64,000 nt of DNA from Sinotaia quadrata (lineage: Eukaryota > Mollusca > Gastropoda > Architaenioglossa > Viviparidae): the NCBI GenBank assembly GCA_028829895.1, contig CM054181.1, forward strand, positions 102,417,860 to 102,481,859. Direction: 5' to 3'. Both the position numbers and the translations under genes were made by a program. This document shows, piece after piece, positions 31,589 to 44,324 of this stretch. How positions within the stretch are numbered: position 1 is the stretch's first letter; each line of letters starts with the position of its first letter. The notes beneath the pieces are model-generated. The model did no database searches, was not told where the DNA came from, and was given only the letters and a program-made list of their open reading frames with translations.

Positions 31589-34500
31589 CTGTAACGAAAA
31601 AAGGGTCTGAAACAGTTCATCCAAATCCACGTTTCTAACAAGAATGAATTAATGCTTAAAATTATTCTAATAATAGGTTATTCAAAATAAGTGTTGCAGC
31701 TGGAGAAATAATAAACCAAATAGTCTGGTTTTAGCCAAATGCTAAATTAATAAGCTACTATAAATATATATGCACAGTAACAGACCTCTTACCTGGAAAG
31801 CTTGTGAAAGAGCCATTCTGTTCTGGTCCTTGACCTATCTTGTACTTAATACTATAATGCACTGCCTTCAAGTAAACCCCATGACCAAATTCACATAACA
31901 TAATCAAATTATATGCTATATTATTACAAGGCATTTGTATGCTGTCAGTTGAAAGTAAAACTTCGCCCGGCATCAGGTCAATAAACATTTTAAAATTAAA
32001 TAACAAAAAGGAATAAAACCTAGATACACAAGGGGTATAGGAAGCCTAGTACAAAAAAACACATTTAAAGTATTTAACCAAGCCACTCCAAGATACTAAC
32101 AGGATGTTTGCTAGAATTACAAGACCCAACAGGATGGACCACCCAGAGCTGGACCATTAGATTTGATGTATCTCTCTCTCTTTTATATACCTCCGTCCCG
32201 GAGGCCTGAACTGGGCTGGTGGTCCTGATGGCGGGAGAACCGCTGTGCCGTTTCCCACTGTCTGGCTGTCCAAGACAACTGATCGCAAATAAACGGGGGG
32301 ATGGAATGGGGGGAAGTTACATGCTAGAGCACAGGAAACGGTTGAAGACCAAAGGGTCATTTGTAATTAAAAACAGGGGAATGGGTAGTCTCAAGGAAAC
32401 ACATGGTAAATTGGGAAAACCTTCAAATAACCGGGTATAATGAATTCTGCCCACTCTGCTTAGAACAACCCTTGCTCCTGCAGGAAGAGGCGAGTCCCAG
32501 AATTTTGGTCTGGTATTTTGGAAGAAAAAATTGTTGAATTTAAAGTCTAGAAAGACTCCACTGAGTACAGTAGTCTAAGGAAGGATCTATTGTACTCCAA
32601 CCAGATTACCTTTGATTCTTGGGGTTTGAAGAACGTGGAAGGTATGTGTGACTGATTTTTAGTCTTAGTTAAAACTTTGTGTAATAATAATAGAATGTTT
32701 AGAGAGTTATTTATGTATCTTTAATTCATATTTTCCTTTCAGCTTAGTGTCAAATGTGCTCAGAGAAATTAATAGCCATTTGACACTTGAATGCTTTCTA
32801 TTATAGTCAGCAGTTTCTTACACTGCATTATTAAATTGCAGAATCACCAGATCACTAGATCACCGAATCAACAGACCACCAGGTCACTATATCGACGGCA
32901 TCAGGCCACCTAAGACAGCAACAGTCAACTGAAGACCACTGTGTGCGCGAAGCAAAAAGGGACGGAGCTAGTTAGCGCTGGTCAGCTAAGAGATGCTGCT
33001 GTGAAGATTTGTATGTTGGACGCTGGCTCAGCGTTGTGCTGAACTTTCACTTTCGCTTGGGACTTTTAAGCTAAGTACTCGAATCCAGGGCATTGAAAAC
33101 AAGTGCATATATATATTATATATGTTGTAATTAAAACTGAGATTTGTGCAGAAAAGGAAAAGATATTAGGAAAAGAAAAATTGACATTGAAAATAACTTT
33201 CATTCAAGGACAAGTTACGTTCTTAGGGGAGGCTAATTAATTCCCTGATTCGGGTTAGAACCAATCTACATTTGTAACCTGTCATTGTTCTTTCTCTTAA
33301 TTTTATTTTCTTGATTTTTATATAAAATTTCTTGTTAAATTTTCATTAGTGTTGTGTCAATTTCATTATCATCTAATATGATTATATAAGTGTCATCATC
33401 ATGTCTGTCTTTGTCTTACTTGTCTGTCTGTCTTATCTGTGAGGAATTGTTTCCTCTGGGGGCTCATACGAGTTACCGGAAGTGACGTCCTCAATTGTTG
33501 TCCCATCATAGATATTTGTATTTATGGGAGGAGCCAACATATGCAAATGAACTGATTATGTCCAAATTTAGAAATAAATTAGTTTTAAGCATTGCACCTA
33601 TTTATGTAGAATTTAACTTTGATTCAAAGATTTTAAAAATAATATTAAAATGTCTTCAACAATCTTATAATCTGAACTTGGAAACTGATGATTATGCAAT
33701 TTTTGACACTTTTCTTGATTCATGTGATATTGTGATATTGGGACATACTAATAGGCAATTAATGGTGAAAATGAGGATTTCAGATGGGGTGGGACTTTGT
33801 GTTTATTTTAAAGAATCTACTGTAAATAATGTTAACTATATAATTCCAGAGCTTCCCTTGCTGAGAAACTAATGAATCTTGTGCATCAACTAGTGTTTCA
33901 TTTTACAACTAAATTTTAATCTTCTCTTGTTTCTTCTTTATTATCCAGCCATTTCATCAGTCTAATTTTCAGATGAGAGGTCCATTACTGTAAATTATTT
34001 GGTATTATCAGGATATAACATAACAAGTGTTCAATATATCACTTTACTGAATTAATAATAATCTATTAAAAGTGACATTCAAGTTTTCTTTAATTTATCA
34101 AATACATCAGCAGATCTGTCAACCTTCATAATTTGGGCTTGATTTTCATTGTTATCAGTAGAAATTTACAACTTCTTACCACATGAATAAAAATTCACGA
34201 TTTAAAAAAAAAAGTCAATTTAAACCAATTTTATAAAAGGAATTTCAATCTCCTTACGATAAATATTGGAAGGCTTTGAAAAGTGTTTGATTTCTGAGAA
34301 AAACATTTGATATTTATTGAAACTCTTAAACCATGACAATCTGGAATAATTGTTTGAGTTTGTTGTAAAATTTAAGGCAAACATACTGATAGCTTTTTGA
34401 TAGTAACTTTTGTTTATCTAGTGTGTTTCACTACAATGTCTGTTTACTTTTACATACAAAATTAAATTCAATCTGAGGAAAGTGGGAAATTGTAAAAATA

Positions 34501-37500
34501 TGGAGGTGATACAGTGATAATCTAGAACATCATAGTCAATAACTTGAAAAATGAGAGCCAATTTGAAAGGCACTAGCATTATATTTTGTGCTTGAAAAAG
34601 TACTTGATTTTGCAAAAAAAACCTTGACTTGGTTGACAAGTACTTGACTTTGCTAACATTAAATTAAAAAGCTAAGTTGAAAGTTGCACTGCTAGTGAAA
34701 CAGTTTTCAATAATTTTTTTCTTTGGCTTAACAATCAAAGTAAAATCTGTGCTTGTGGTTAAAAATTCATGATGAACATTCTAATTAAATTTAATCAAAA
34801 AGAGCATAAGTTGGGCAAATACATTAAAAATAAACAAAACTTGTAAATATGCTGTAAATATCAGAAATAAATAGGAATAACATTGCTTTAATACTTAATT
34901 GCATATTAGGAGGGAAAGAGTTACTTTTTATAGTAAGTTATTTTCTAAATATCAGGAACATACAAAGTGAGTCAGAAAGTATCGGCAATTAACTTATTCA
35001 AATCAAATAATACCATTACAATTATATATTAGCATAATTTTTTTTTAAAAAGTAGTCTCACTACTTTTCAATGTGCTAAGTCCATTGGTCTTCAAGTTTG
35101 TATGCCCTCAGAAAAGATATACTATTGGATGAGTGACAAGCCAGGCCTAGACCATTACTTACTAGTGAAATTTGCTCAGGTGAGTTGATTTAGAACTCAT
35201 CTTGCACAAACTTTAAGAAATCCGAGTCAATCAGGGATGATTTCATGAATAGAACAATGATTGATGCACAGATGATTCATCAATTCATTGATTATCAAGA
35301 TTCATGGCACGGACTTATTCAATGTATTCCATTGTAGATGTTGACAAGCTTTTGCATTGTTCTTCATCAGTGCTACTTATGTACTAATTTTTAACCTAAT
35401 TTTCCAGTTGGACACCCCTTCCACTGCAACAGAACTCTGTTTCCACATTATGCAGAAAAGTTATTTCTAATATTTTTAATATTTCTGCACTGGTACACCT
35501 TCAGTCCACAAAAATCTTAGTAATGATAAGATCTCTTCTTTGGTATGTAAAGAAAAGTGAAACAGCCATGTTAAATCAATTATGAAAACACTAAAACTGA
35601 CCAGTCAAGGTCAAAAGTATTTCACAATAATAGCGGGGGTGGGGTGTTTTTACCCCAAATGCAAAATAAACTGGTCTCTAAAAGTTTTAAAATAAATAAT
35701 TGCAAAAACTTTCTGATTTCCTCTTGTAATTGTATATTTTACAAAACCAATAGGATTTTCAATTTCCTATGAGATCTCTCTTATAAGCAAATTTTTCTAA
35801 GCCAAATGAATTCACACATAAAGGAATGTCTGCACATAATCATCTTGTTGCAAGTGCATGTGAAAACTTATTTATTTTCTTTTGATCTGGATGAGCAGAG
35901 AACAAAAAGTGAAAGAATTATTTTCACCTTTTAATAATTTCACCACTTAAAATTTAATGAAAAGATTGAAATTAGGACACATTCTTTATTCAGTTATTAT
36001 TGGGAGAGACAAAGAAAACCTTTAACTTTTAAAATTTTCAAATGACAATAAATGGTTTTGCTTTTTGAAAATGGCAAATGTAAGTGTTATTTGTAAATAT
36101 GGTGTGTTATTGACTGTTGTACTGAACAATTTAATCCTAAATTGGAAAGTTTTCAATGAGATTTTAAATTAAAACATATGATGTAATCTAGATAAAAGAT
36201 TGCAAAAACCACAAGTTAACAAAGACCATTGCTCACATCCTTATGTGAAGGGAAGCCACTAGTCTTCAGCTTGGAGAACACCAGTTTCCCATTGACAACT
36301 ACCTCAAAGGAGGCTGCAAATTAATCAACAAAGTATTTTTATAATCTTTAATGAACAAGTACATTTAAATGAAATTATTAAATATATAAAACTGAGAAAC
36401 TATTTCTCACAAAATTCATTATAGTCTTGGGAGATGACTTTTAAGTAACAAATGGATAAATACCATATTTTCCAAATTGTCTTAGGCAAGTAAAAAATCC
36501 TTATTAATCAACAAATTCAGTTTAGAAATTTTGTTTGGGAATTTTAAAAAAACAAAACAATACACTAAACTTGAAATTAAATAAAGTGCATCCAACAGTA
36601 TTTCAATGATGCTTTGTTCTTAGCCTTCTCATAGTGAGCATGATGCTTTGTTCTTAGCCTTCTCATAGTGAGCATGATGTTTTGTTCTTAGCCTTCTCTA
36701 AGTGAGCATGATGCTTTGTTCTTAGCCTTCTCTAAGTGTGCACAATACTTTGTTCAAGGGGATGCTCTAACAAGGCCAAGCACTAATGGGCAGGTGCAAT
36801 TTGCAATTAGATTTTCCCACAGACAACTGCAATTTGCTGTTTTAAGACTTTTATGTATCTATTCTAATAAATGTCTGATTTCAACACTAATATTTTAATA
36901 AAATAAATCTAAAAGCTCTGAACAGTGAATCTTTGTTGAACAAAGACCGATGTGCTTCTAAAAATGCATTCATGAAGTTAGCATGAAACCTTTTAATTTA
37001 ATATGTTAATGAAAAAAGACATCATCCACAAATGCCCAAAATAAAATAAATTATAAGGAGTTTATGTATAGAGTATATATATTATTAATTTCTTCATTCA
37101 AATCAATATTTTACATGTCAAAAATGGATTAATTTTAAAAGCAACTACACTAATGGTCAGAACTCATGGGCTGAAATTATGTACTGATCACCTGTCAAGA
37201 AAAAGAGCATTAAGTCTACTTTTGGTACTACTAGAGTTCTCCCTGGTGACAAAACATCTGTTTAACTGCTATATTCTAGGAAAGTTATCATAAATTATGT
37301 ACTTCCTTTTTTAAATGTCTATCTATACTGGTATGTCTGGTATATTTTACAAACAATTGGATTTCATGATTAAAAAAGAAAACATGAATTTAACTAAAGT
37401 ATAAATTCCTATGCAAAGTATAAAAGATACCTTGATTTTTCACATGGGTAATTATGTTTTAAACCAATCAAGTACAACTATGATGAATTCAAAAGGTAAC

Positions 37501-39359
37501 TTATTAAATTTAATTTTAATACAAATTATGAGATACTAACACCGTCGGCCAACAGTTCCTGTGACCTCAGTATCCGGAGCATTAGCCAGAATAAACTGTT
37601 GAAGCTCACGGTACCGAGGCTCGTAACCTCATCCACCACTGTACACAATAAAAATTGCTGACATTTTAATAATTTTCTATAAATTATATATTAAGAATAT
37701 CTTTAATATTAACTGTACATAAAGGTGATAACAAGACTAAATTATTTATTGATAATGAACATGCTTCACAACGTGATAACTGATACACAAAACATACATA
37801 CACAAGACATACATTCACAAACCAGTTCAGGAACTTGTAAATCAAATGACCAATTTTCTTTTGTTGTTAATAATAATAGTTTCCTAAGTCTGAGAATTTC
37901 AGTCAGATGCTAGTGTACTGAGCAAGAAAATGAAATTAAATTCATAAAGAAGTGAAGCTGAAAAGATATCTGTCTGGTGAAATATGTACCAATGGAGAAA
38001 ATAAATAAGATAAAACTTATATTTATAAAGAAATGAAGTAGAAATGATATCACAGAGAAGATAAACATTTTGTATTATCACAAATTCAGTGTTACACTGA
38101 AAGATTATATCAATATATGATACAGAAGAATGTTTTCTCTATTAAATGGTTGGGGGAGGTCAAGAACTTTTAATGTTTGTTTAAAACTTCAATAAAATAA
38201 TTGAACTGATGGCACTGGCAAAAGTGGCATGTCATGTTGCCATGAGCAGGATGAATATTCCATCTAAAGGTCATACAGAATTATTACTATCACAGTATCA
38301 GTATTCAGTGAACAAAATCACTTAACATTACAAGAAACTGCAAGCAAAAGACTGTTTATTATGCTGATCAATATAAAATTACTTTTCTTGTATTTTCACA
38401 TGCACACACACACCCACACACACACAAATCATGTAGCAGCAAATATATGTCAAGCACGAACACATAAATCATTATATTTTATATAGATGCATGTGTTCAC
38501 CACTTTCACATCAGTACCTGCTGCTAACTTAATTATTTATTTACTAAAAAACTGTGGTCTCTTAGTCTTACTCATACAAAGCACTAGCCATGCCTGCTTA
38601 TGTGTGAATGACATCAGATTTGTCAATGATATAAGTATGAAGTATAATTTGCTTAGTCATGCTCACTAATGCATGCAATCATTCGTTTGCAATATATTAA
38701 TTAAATGTAATACATATTTCACAAAAAATAGTTTAAAACTACCATAAATAAGTTTATTTTTTATTTATTTACTAATTATGTGACCTAATAAAAGTAATAT
38801 ATAATGGTAATCAGCTTAAACATTACAACAGACGGGTAAGTAGGTTGACAACTCGATTTCGATATGTACCTGAGAAACGGGTGGAGCCAAGCGTTAGTAC
38901 TAGAGAAGGGAATCGTAGAGTGTATTAATCTATTATAAAGGATTATGTGTTCAGACAATAGTATTACTATAAGTAATAAAATACTTCATAAATAAAAGTA
39001 ATGAAATTTTGAGCTATTTTTTTAAATACTAAATTCAAAGACAATCGTGTGCAAAAGCACTTAAGACATAATTATGTTGACAGGTCATCGACGTTCACTG
39101 AAATACGACTACACACTATTTTATATAACAGTCAAGCAAAATACATGGGTCAAACTCAAACTAGACAATTTACTGTCACTCTCGATCTCAATCATTCTGA
39201 CTGTTTTAGAGAAAGAAATGATCTTGTCAAAACTCAACTAATTATATTTTCTAAATATAGCCTATAACAATCAATCGAAAAATTATATAATATAGGCCTA
39301 ATAAGTAATAATCAAATTATTTCTTACCAATATTCAACTTCCACCTTTACTGGGGCCAT
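31502..39359 (-). CDS. SELENOW2: Selenoprotein W2 / MIEN1 (Rdx12)-like protein (whole gene, 4 exons)
   Basis: Four minus-strand exons (32, 98, 77 and 87 nt) join in frame to 97 residues plus TAA. The protein starts MAPVKVEVEYCGGUGYEPRY, with a CxxU redox motif at residues 11-14. U is an in-frame TGA at 37629-37631. It continues with FEVVVNGKLVFSKLKTSGFP (the Rdx-fold strands typical of SelW and MIEN1) and ends PGCVIL, a CaaX box of the geranylgeranyl type identical to human MIEN1. Proteins of this Rdx family have a thioredoxin-like fold. Mammalian MIEN1 has Cys in place of Sec, while fish SelW2 keeps Sec. All splice sites are GT-AG and a SECIS lies downstream. A TGA-as-stop reading would leave only 13 residues, so ordinary gene finding would miss it. 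It is tail-to-tail with RNF111. Confidence 0.93.
31589..36236 (-). other. SELENOW2: SELENOW2 intron 3
   Basis: A 4.6-kb intron. It contains a structured, less AT-rich block (32100-33490), a perfect inverted repeat (32746-32787), and a Tc1/mariner-like remnant (34963-35726). No nested gene is convincing. A 125-codon plus-strand open frame (33495-33872) is unrecognised. Confidence 0.7.
34963..35726. mobile_element. Tc1/mariner-like element remnant
   Basis: The left end reads TA then CAAAGTGAGTCAGAAAGT. The right end, reverse-complemented, reads TA then CAAGAGGAAATCAGAAAGT. The match continues to GCAATT, giving imperfect inverted repeats of about 28 bp, each bordered by TA, the target of this superfamily. 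At 764 bp it is shorter than a full element and has no intact transposase frame. Family assignment rests on ends and target site only. Confidence 0.6.
36237..36313 (-). CDS. SELENOW2: SELENOW2 exon 3
   Basis: Acceptor TTTGCAG, donor GTGAGC. It encodes SFEVVVNGKLVFSKLKTSGF and PSHKD. The aligned human MIEN1 segment is [20 protein letters not shown]. Confidence 0.94.
36605..36745. repeat. ~38-bp tandem repeat (SELENOW2 intron 2)
   Basis: Three to four copies of ATGATGCTTTGTTCTTAGCC followed by TTCTCATAGTGAGC. The last copy is diverged. Confidence 0.9.
37541..37638 (-). CDS. SELENOW2: SELENOW2 exon 2 with Sec TGA
   Basis: Acceptor GTGTACAG, donor GTTAGT. The first base completes Cys, then GGT GGA TGA GGT TAC gives GGUGY. 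It continues EPRYRELQQFILANAPDTEV and TGTVGRR, open on both sides of the TGA. Confidence 0.93.
39328..39359 (-). CDS. SELENOW2: SELENOW2 exon 1
   Basis: Reads ATG then codons for APVKVEVEY plus the first two bases of Cys, with donor GTAAGAA. This ATG is the only one that gives the SelW-type start (a short beta strand leading into the CxxU). Confidence 0.9.
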
Positions 39360-40375
39360 ACTTGCAACAGGGATGAACTAAGACTCTTTAAAAGGTAACC
39401 ACCAGTACTTTCTTACCAGGACTGGAAATAATCGGTTAAACAAGAACGTCACGGACTGTGCGCCTACTACCCCTATGCAACTATTGATATTCAGGCAGTA
39501 CGTCAAGCCAAAAATCAAAACGGATACATCTTTTTATCACAATCCACCATACTCCGCCCCCCATTCTATCGCTATTCACCATATCTTACCACAACTCTCA
39601 TCCCGTATTTGTATAGTATGCAAATTATTTGAAACTATATTTTATTAAATGTTCTATGTGACAACAAATAAAATAATATAATTTCCATAAAACACCGAAT
39701 ATTTCATCAGTTACAGCTAAATGTCAATTCTATTTGTACAAACCCAGTTGTCAGGTTCTGCAGCAAATAGTACAAATTTACCTTTGACATGAATTGTCAC
39801 TTGACGCTGTTAGTTTTGTTAGTGCTCATCAATCAAAACAGTTATTTCAGATGCTGAATACTAACAAAACCGTTTCAAGGAATAGCATTTCTTATTAGCT
39901 TGCCTGACGTATGAATGAATACAGATGAAAGTTGTCTATTTTGTGGTGGAATGAGATGGGTTGTGGTGTGTTGTAATAGAATGCGGTTAATTATGATGGT
40001 TGTGGTGAAAAGACGTAACTTAAGTGACAGCCGGTCTGAGCAAGTTGTATGATATGCTAATGCAAATGGATTATAACTAATTTGGTCTGACATTGTTTTA
40101 ATTATTAAATGGTTCAACAAACTTACTTGCCATTATTTATAACAGATTTACAACAATGGCAGTGTTTGAATGGGAATGGGTGTCGCATCCTTCTTATCGT
40201 TACTTTCAGTAACGGGTTCTTCGCTTATCAATGTGTGCTTATATTTTAGCCTATATTTTGTATGAAATACTCAAATAGCAAAACTTACTCCACAAGGAAT
40301 CCAAGGAAATAAGCAAGCAAGCAATGTCCTAGTGGAAAGACAGAGTTGTGACATAAAGACTTTAGTGTCCTAGTG

Positions 40376-41075
40376 CAGTGCTGTCCAACCTGCGGCCCAC
40401 GGGCCCCTTCTAAGTGGCTCACCAGAGCTCTCAATATTTTTAAAACTTTCAGTTACACAAAATCTTTTCATAAAACTTAAATATTTTATTTAATTTCTTA
40501 TTTTTTTCAATAATTATTGGACTAATTAATTCCAAAAATGTTAAGTCTAAAAGTATTTTAATGACCGTACTCACTACCGGAAGCAGATGTACTGTTGTCA
40601 TCATGCTAAGCAGACGTCATTGTTATTGAGTTGTTAAAAGTTTTGTTTAAAAAAAAAAGGTAATAATATAATTTTTAAGTAAAAATGACAAGCATATCAA
40701 ATAAAATGGACAACACAGTACCCCAGCATATGGACAGTTTGAATCAGTCAACAGAAAGCGGAAAGTTAAAGAAGAAAACCGTATGTTTAATCCACCAAGG
40801 GAACTTGAATTTTTGTTCACAATGCCACGTGATAAGCCTGTGTGCTTGCTCTGCCAGAATTCTGTAGCTGTTTGAAAAAAGCCAATCTGCAGAGACACTT
40901 CACTTCCATGCATAACAATTTTGAGAAAAAAAATATCCATTTGGTTCTAAAGTGAGGGAAAACAAAGTTAATTCTCTAAAACGAAATTTACACATTCAGC
41001 AAAATAGTTTTTGATGACAAATGAGTGCAAGTGACTGTGCTACTGAGGCATCCTTGAAAATTAGCTGGGTTTCCT
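40376..41075 (+). mobile_element. Decayed hAT transposon, 5' part
   Basis: Starts CAGTGCTGTCCAACCTGCGG, a hAT-type terminal sequence. About 300 bp on, broken plus-strand frames encode KPVCLLCQNSVAV and NLQRHFTSMH, a BED-type zinc finger (CxxC then HxxxxH), then TEASLKISW. This matches the N-terminus of hAT transposases related to the GTF2IRD2 and ZBED groups. An in-frame stop and a frameshift lie inside the finger, and no 3' terminal repeat is found, so it is a dead, truncated copy. Confidence 0.7.
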
Positions 41076-41639
41076 TTGTGATCCGAAAGGTCACGTGCAT
41101 GTTTAATTCTCTGACACGATCATCAACAATAAAGAAGGAAGAAAGCGACAGGGCGATTTCAGTTTGACCTTTGATGTACTCAGATATTAACCTTGAATGA
41201 GTGCATAACACAAGTGAATATACGCGCGCATATACACTACATACTAACTCCTCAACACATACATAAACTACATATTAACTCCTCAACACAGAACTCGGTC
41301 AACACATATATTATATTTATTTTGGCTTATCACAATCATAGGATTGCATCTTTCTATCATTATTTTTAAAAAGAAGAGAATAATTAATGTTTCATGTGAT
41401 CTAGATAAGCTAGATTTCGGGGTAATCGCTACCATAAGATGCAGTGAGTTATATAGGTCTACGTGCATGACATATCACTCTCTTATCACATTATACTCTG
41501 TGTGTGGAGCAAAGTGCTGATATATATATAATACTGCCATAGCTCGCAAACAGTTCAGTATCAACTAACCTTATTACAACTCTCGCACCGCTATAAGATT
41601 TGCCATCAAAATGTAATAGAGTAGTACTTTTTTAAAAAT

Positions 41640-41822
41640 GGGTTAGGATGGTACTTCTTACCGTTACTCTCGATATTTAAACTGTATGTGTGTACTTATC
41701 GTTACTCTCAATATTTAAACTGTATGTGTGTACTTATCGTTACTCTCAATATTTAAACTGTATGTGTGTACTTATCGTTACTCTCAATATTTAAACTGTA
41801 TGTGTGTACTTATCGTTCAGTG
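41640..41822. repeat. 38-bp tandem repeat, four copies
   Basis: Units read GTTACTCTCAATATTTAAAC then TGTATGTGTGTACTTATC. They are almost identical except the first. Confidence 0.93.
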
Positions 41823-42729
41823 ATACATCGTTTTAATGGAAATAAAGTTAAGATTTTACTTATTTAAATGTGTATTGTTAAATAATTAGAAATCAGTTCT
41901 TCAACTTTCCGATGCTTTTTATTGTATATATGCAATATTGCAAAAAATTTCTCAGTATATGATAAACAATTATGGTAAGACAAAGAGTACGTTAAAAACT
42001 TTTAGAAATAGGAAAACAGCGTAAACAAGACATAGTACCATTTAGGAACTTAGTGCTTAAAATGTACAGTACAATTTTTAGTGACTTCTCTATACAGTTT
42101 GTTCGCCACAGTCCTCGGACCGCAGATGCCCGGCTCTGATTCCCTTTTCCAAACACAAACACATTAAATAATGAATCATTATTATTAATAATTGCATGCA
42201 CCTTGGTGAAAGATGTGGTGCGGTGAGTTGTACTAGTTGTGATATCGCAATTGCCGTCCAATGTAGCAGCGTAGCTAGCACACCAGACAATGTAACAGCT
42301 TTATTACATCTCTTACGTAATAGTAAATAACATATTTAATTTGTTGATGTAATTTAATTAAATGTTAATATCCATAAGCATGCTTATTTCTTAAATAAAC
42401 TGAACATTTCTTAACACTATTTTAATAAAGTGAATTTTTATTTACACTAATGCTGACAATAAATGAGGTTGTTGATTTTTTTTTTACACTACTGTATAAT
42501 ATTTGAATAAACGCTCGTATTAAGGGGCAAAAACAAAACAAAAACAAAAAACACCATGTCAGTAATTGTATACGTCTTTTCAAATAGCGTGTGCTCTGAC
42601 ATGAAGATTGGGTTGCGTGTGTGTATATGACTTTGAAGGTATAGGGTTGCGTGTCTAATTTGGCTTGTGTGTGTGTGTTTGTGTGTGACTTTGAAGGTAG
42701 GATTACGTGCTCAGTTTGGTTTACATGTG

Positions 42730-42915
42730 TGTGACGTTTTGCTAGATGGGCAAGATGTTAATTCTCCACCCGTAACTGTAGGCTAATCCCCAAAACACAC
42801 CTTCTGGCTGGCCACACGTATTAGAATGATGAATGATGAAAGATGAATGATGGATGGTAGATAATGTAGAATAGAGGAGTTATAATTCTAGAAGATAGCT
42901 CGAGCCCCTTGATAC
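42730..42915. repeat. Dispersed repeat, copy 2
   Basis: Same family and orientation as 24665-24840. The best-conserved core is CCCCAAAACACACCTTCTGG followed by TGGCCACAC, then TTCTAGAAG about 60-90 bases later in each copy. Confidence 0.78.
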
Positions 42916-43919
42916 ATACAGCCAGGATAGTAAGTGAATACAGATGACAGACTACAACATATAAAATATGCTCACATTTTAATCACTCCATATCCAGGTC
43001 ACTTCAAACAACAAAAATATCTTATATAATCATTTTATTTGTGAAAATTTACAAAGAAGTACAAAAACATATTGCTCACAAGTATATACATATATAGTTA
43101 CGTAGTATCATATTTATAGGTTATTTACAATACCATTTTATTTAGATTACAGAAGTATAAAAATATACATAGAACGTATAATAATAATAAAAAAAAAAAG
43201 CCTACAAAATCATTGGAAATGACGCTTTACTGAAAGCACTCGCAACCACAAAAACTCTCTCATTCATACAATTATTTACAGCATATACAAGGACACATAT
43301 CAAGGAAATATATAAAATTACCGGCATAAGTCACAAAATTAATATTATAAATTTTACTCTGCAAAAAGACAACAATAATCAGCCAGTCTTTGTGTTGCCA
43401 CTTTGAGAGCGATAAAAGGGGGAAGGGGACTTAAGAAGGAGAGGGAGAAGAGGGAGAGCAATCAGTTTGTGAAAGTTCAAGGTCTTTGTAGAATGTAGAT
43501 GCTGCCACCTGGTTTGCTTCAGGTATGTAAGAAACTGGTGTCGATTACTGTTTGTGTGTGCACGTGTGCTGACGCCATCATAGTGTCGCCCATCGATTTT
43601 GTTGTTGCTGCTGTTGTTGTCTTTGTATCTCCATTACAGAGTAACGATCTCACACACACACTTATTCACAATTCAACGGCCATTTTTATTATTATTACCA
43701 TGGTGATACTCGCAACTTCTGAAACTTCGAAAGTCTGACACTTGTAAAGAGGTATTTTTTTCGTCCCTATGAGCTCTAAAATTAAACAGAAAGAAAGAAA
43801 AGATGTCTTGATAATTTTCGGATCGAGTTTCAAATTACTTTGTGTTTTGTTTTCATTCACGGTTTTCACTGTAGAGAAAAAGTCGTTTAACCTGTGCTTG
43901 CTTTATGAGTTTATCAGTT

Positions 43920-44125
43920 TAATGTATTGTATTCATTTTAGCTTCATATCTGTTTAAATGTATTTATTTTAGTTTCATATCTGTTTAATGTATTCATTTT
44001 AGTTTCATATCAGTTTAATGTATTCATTTAAGTTTCATATAAGTTTAATGTATTCATTTAAGTTTAAGTTTCATATCAGTTTAATGTATTCATTTTAGTT
44101 TCTTGTATTTATTCATTTTAAGTTT
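43920..44125. repeat. ~30-bp tandem repeat
   Basis: Six or so units of GTTTAATGTATTCATTTTAG and TTTCATATCA. It lies just past the AA15 stop, probably within the 3' UTR. Confidence 0.88.
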
Positions 44126-44286
44126 GCGATGAAAATACCTGAAAATCGTTCCCAAATAATGACCTTGGTGCAGAAGGTCATGCTTACTCGAAAAGTCAAG
44201 CAGTCGATCAAGCACGAGGCCATGACCCATTGTTTTTACTTCACTTAAAACTAAAACTGTGAATCAGTTGTAGGGCCTATTAGTGC

Positions 44287-44324
<38 letters not shown>

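Larger units (their letters stand above)
36314..39327 (-). other. SELENOW2: SELENOW2 introns 1 and 2 (non-exon parts)
   Basis: Apart from exon 2 (37541-37638), this span holds AT-rich intron sequence, the tandem repeat at 36605-36745 and a short (AC)n at 38400-38427. No other gene is seen. Confidence 0.65.

Noticed and set aside
33450..33490. Retroelement primer-binding-like word CTGGGGGCTC, with a TATATAAG upstream, suggesting an LTR end
   Set aside because: Only about nine bases match a tRNA-Pro primer site and then it diverges. No paired LTR and no gag or pol frame follows.
33495..33872. 125-codon plus-strand open frame
   Set aside because: No recognisable family. It is AT-rich, lies inside an intron of an opposite-strand gene, and frames of this length are expected by chance in 64 kb of such DNA.
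41992..42290. Overlapping minus-strand open frames of 89 and 66 codons
   Set aside because: No family resemblance and no splice context linking them to either neighbouring gene.
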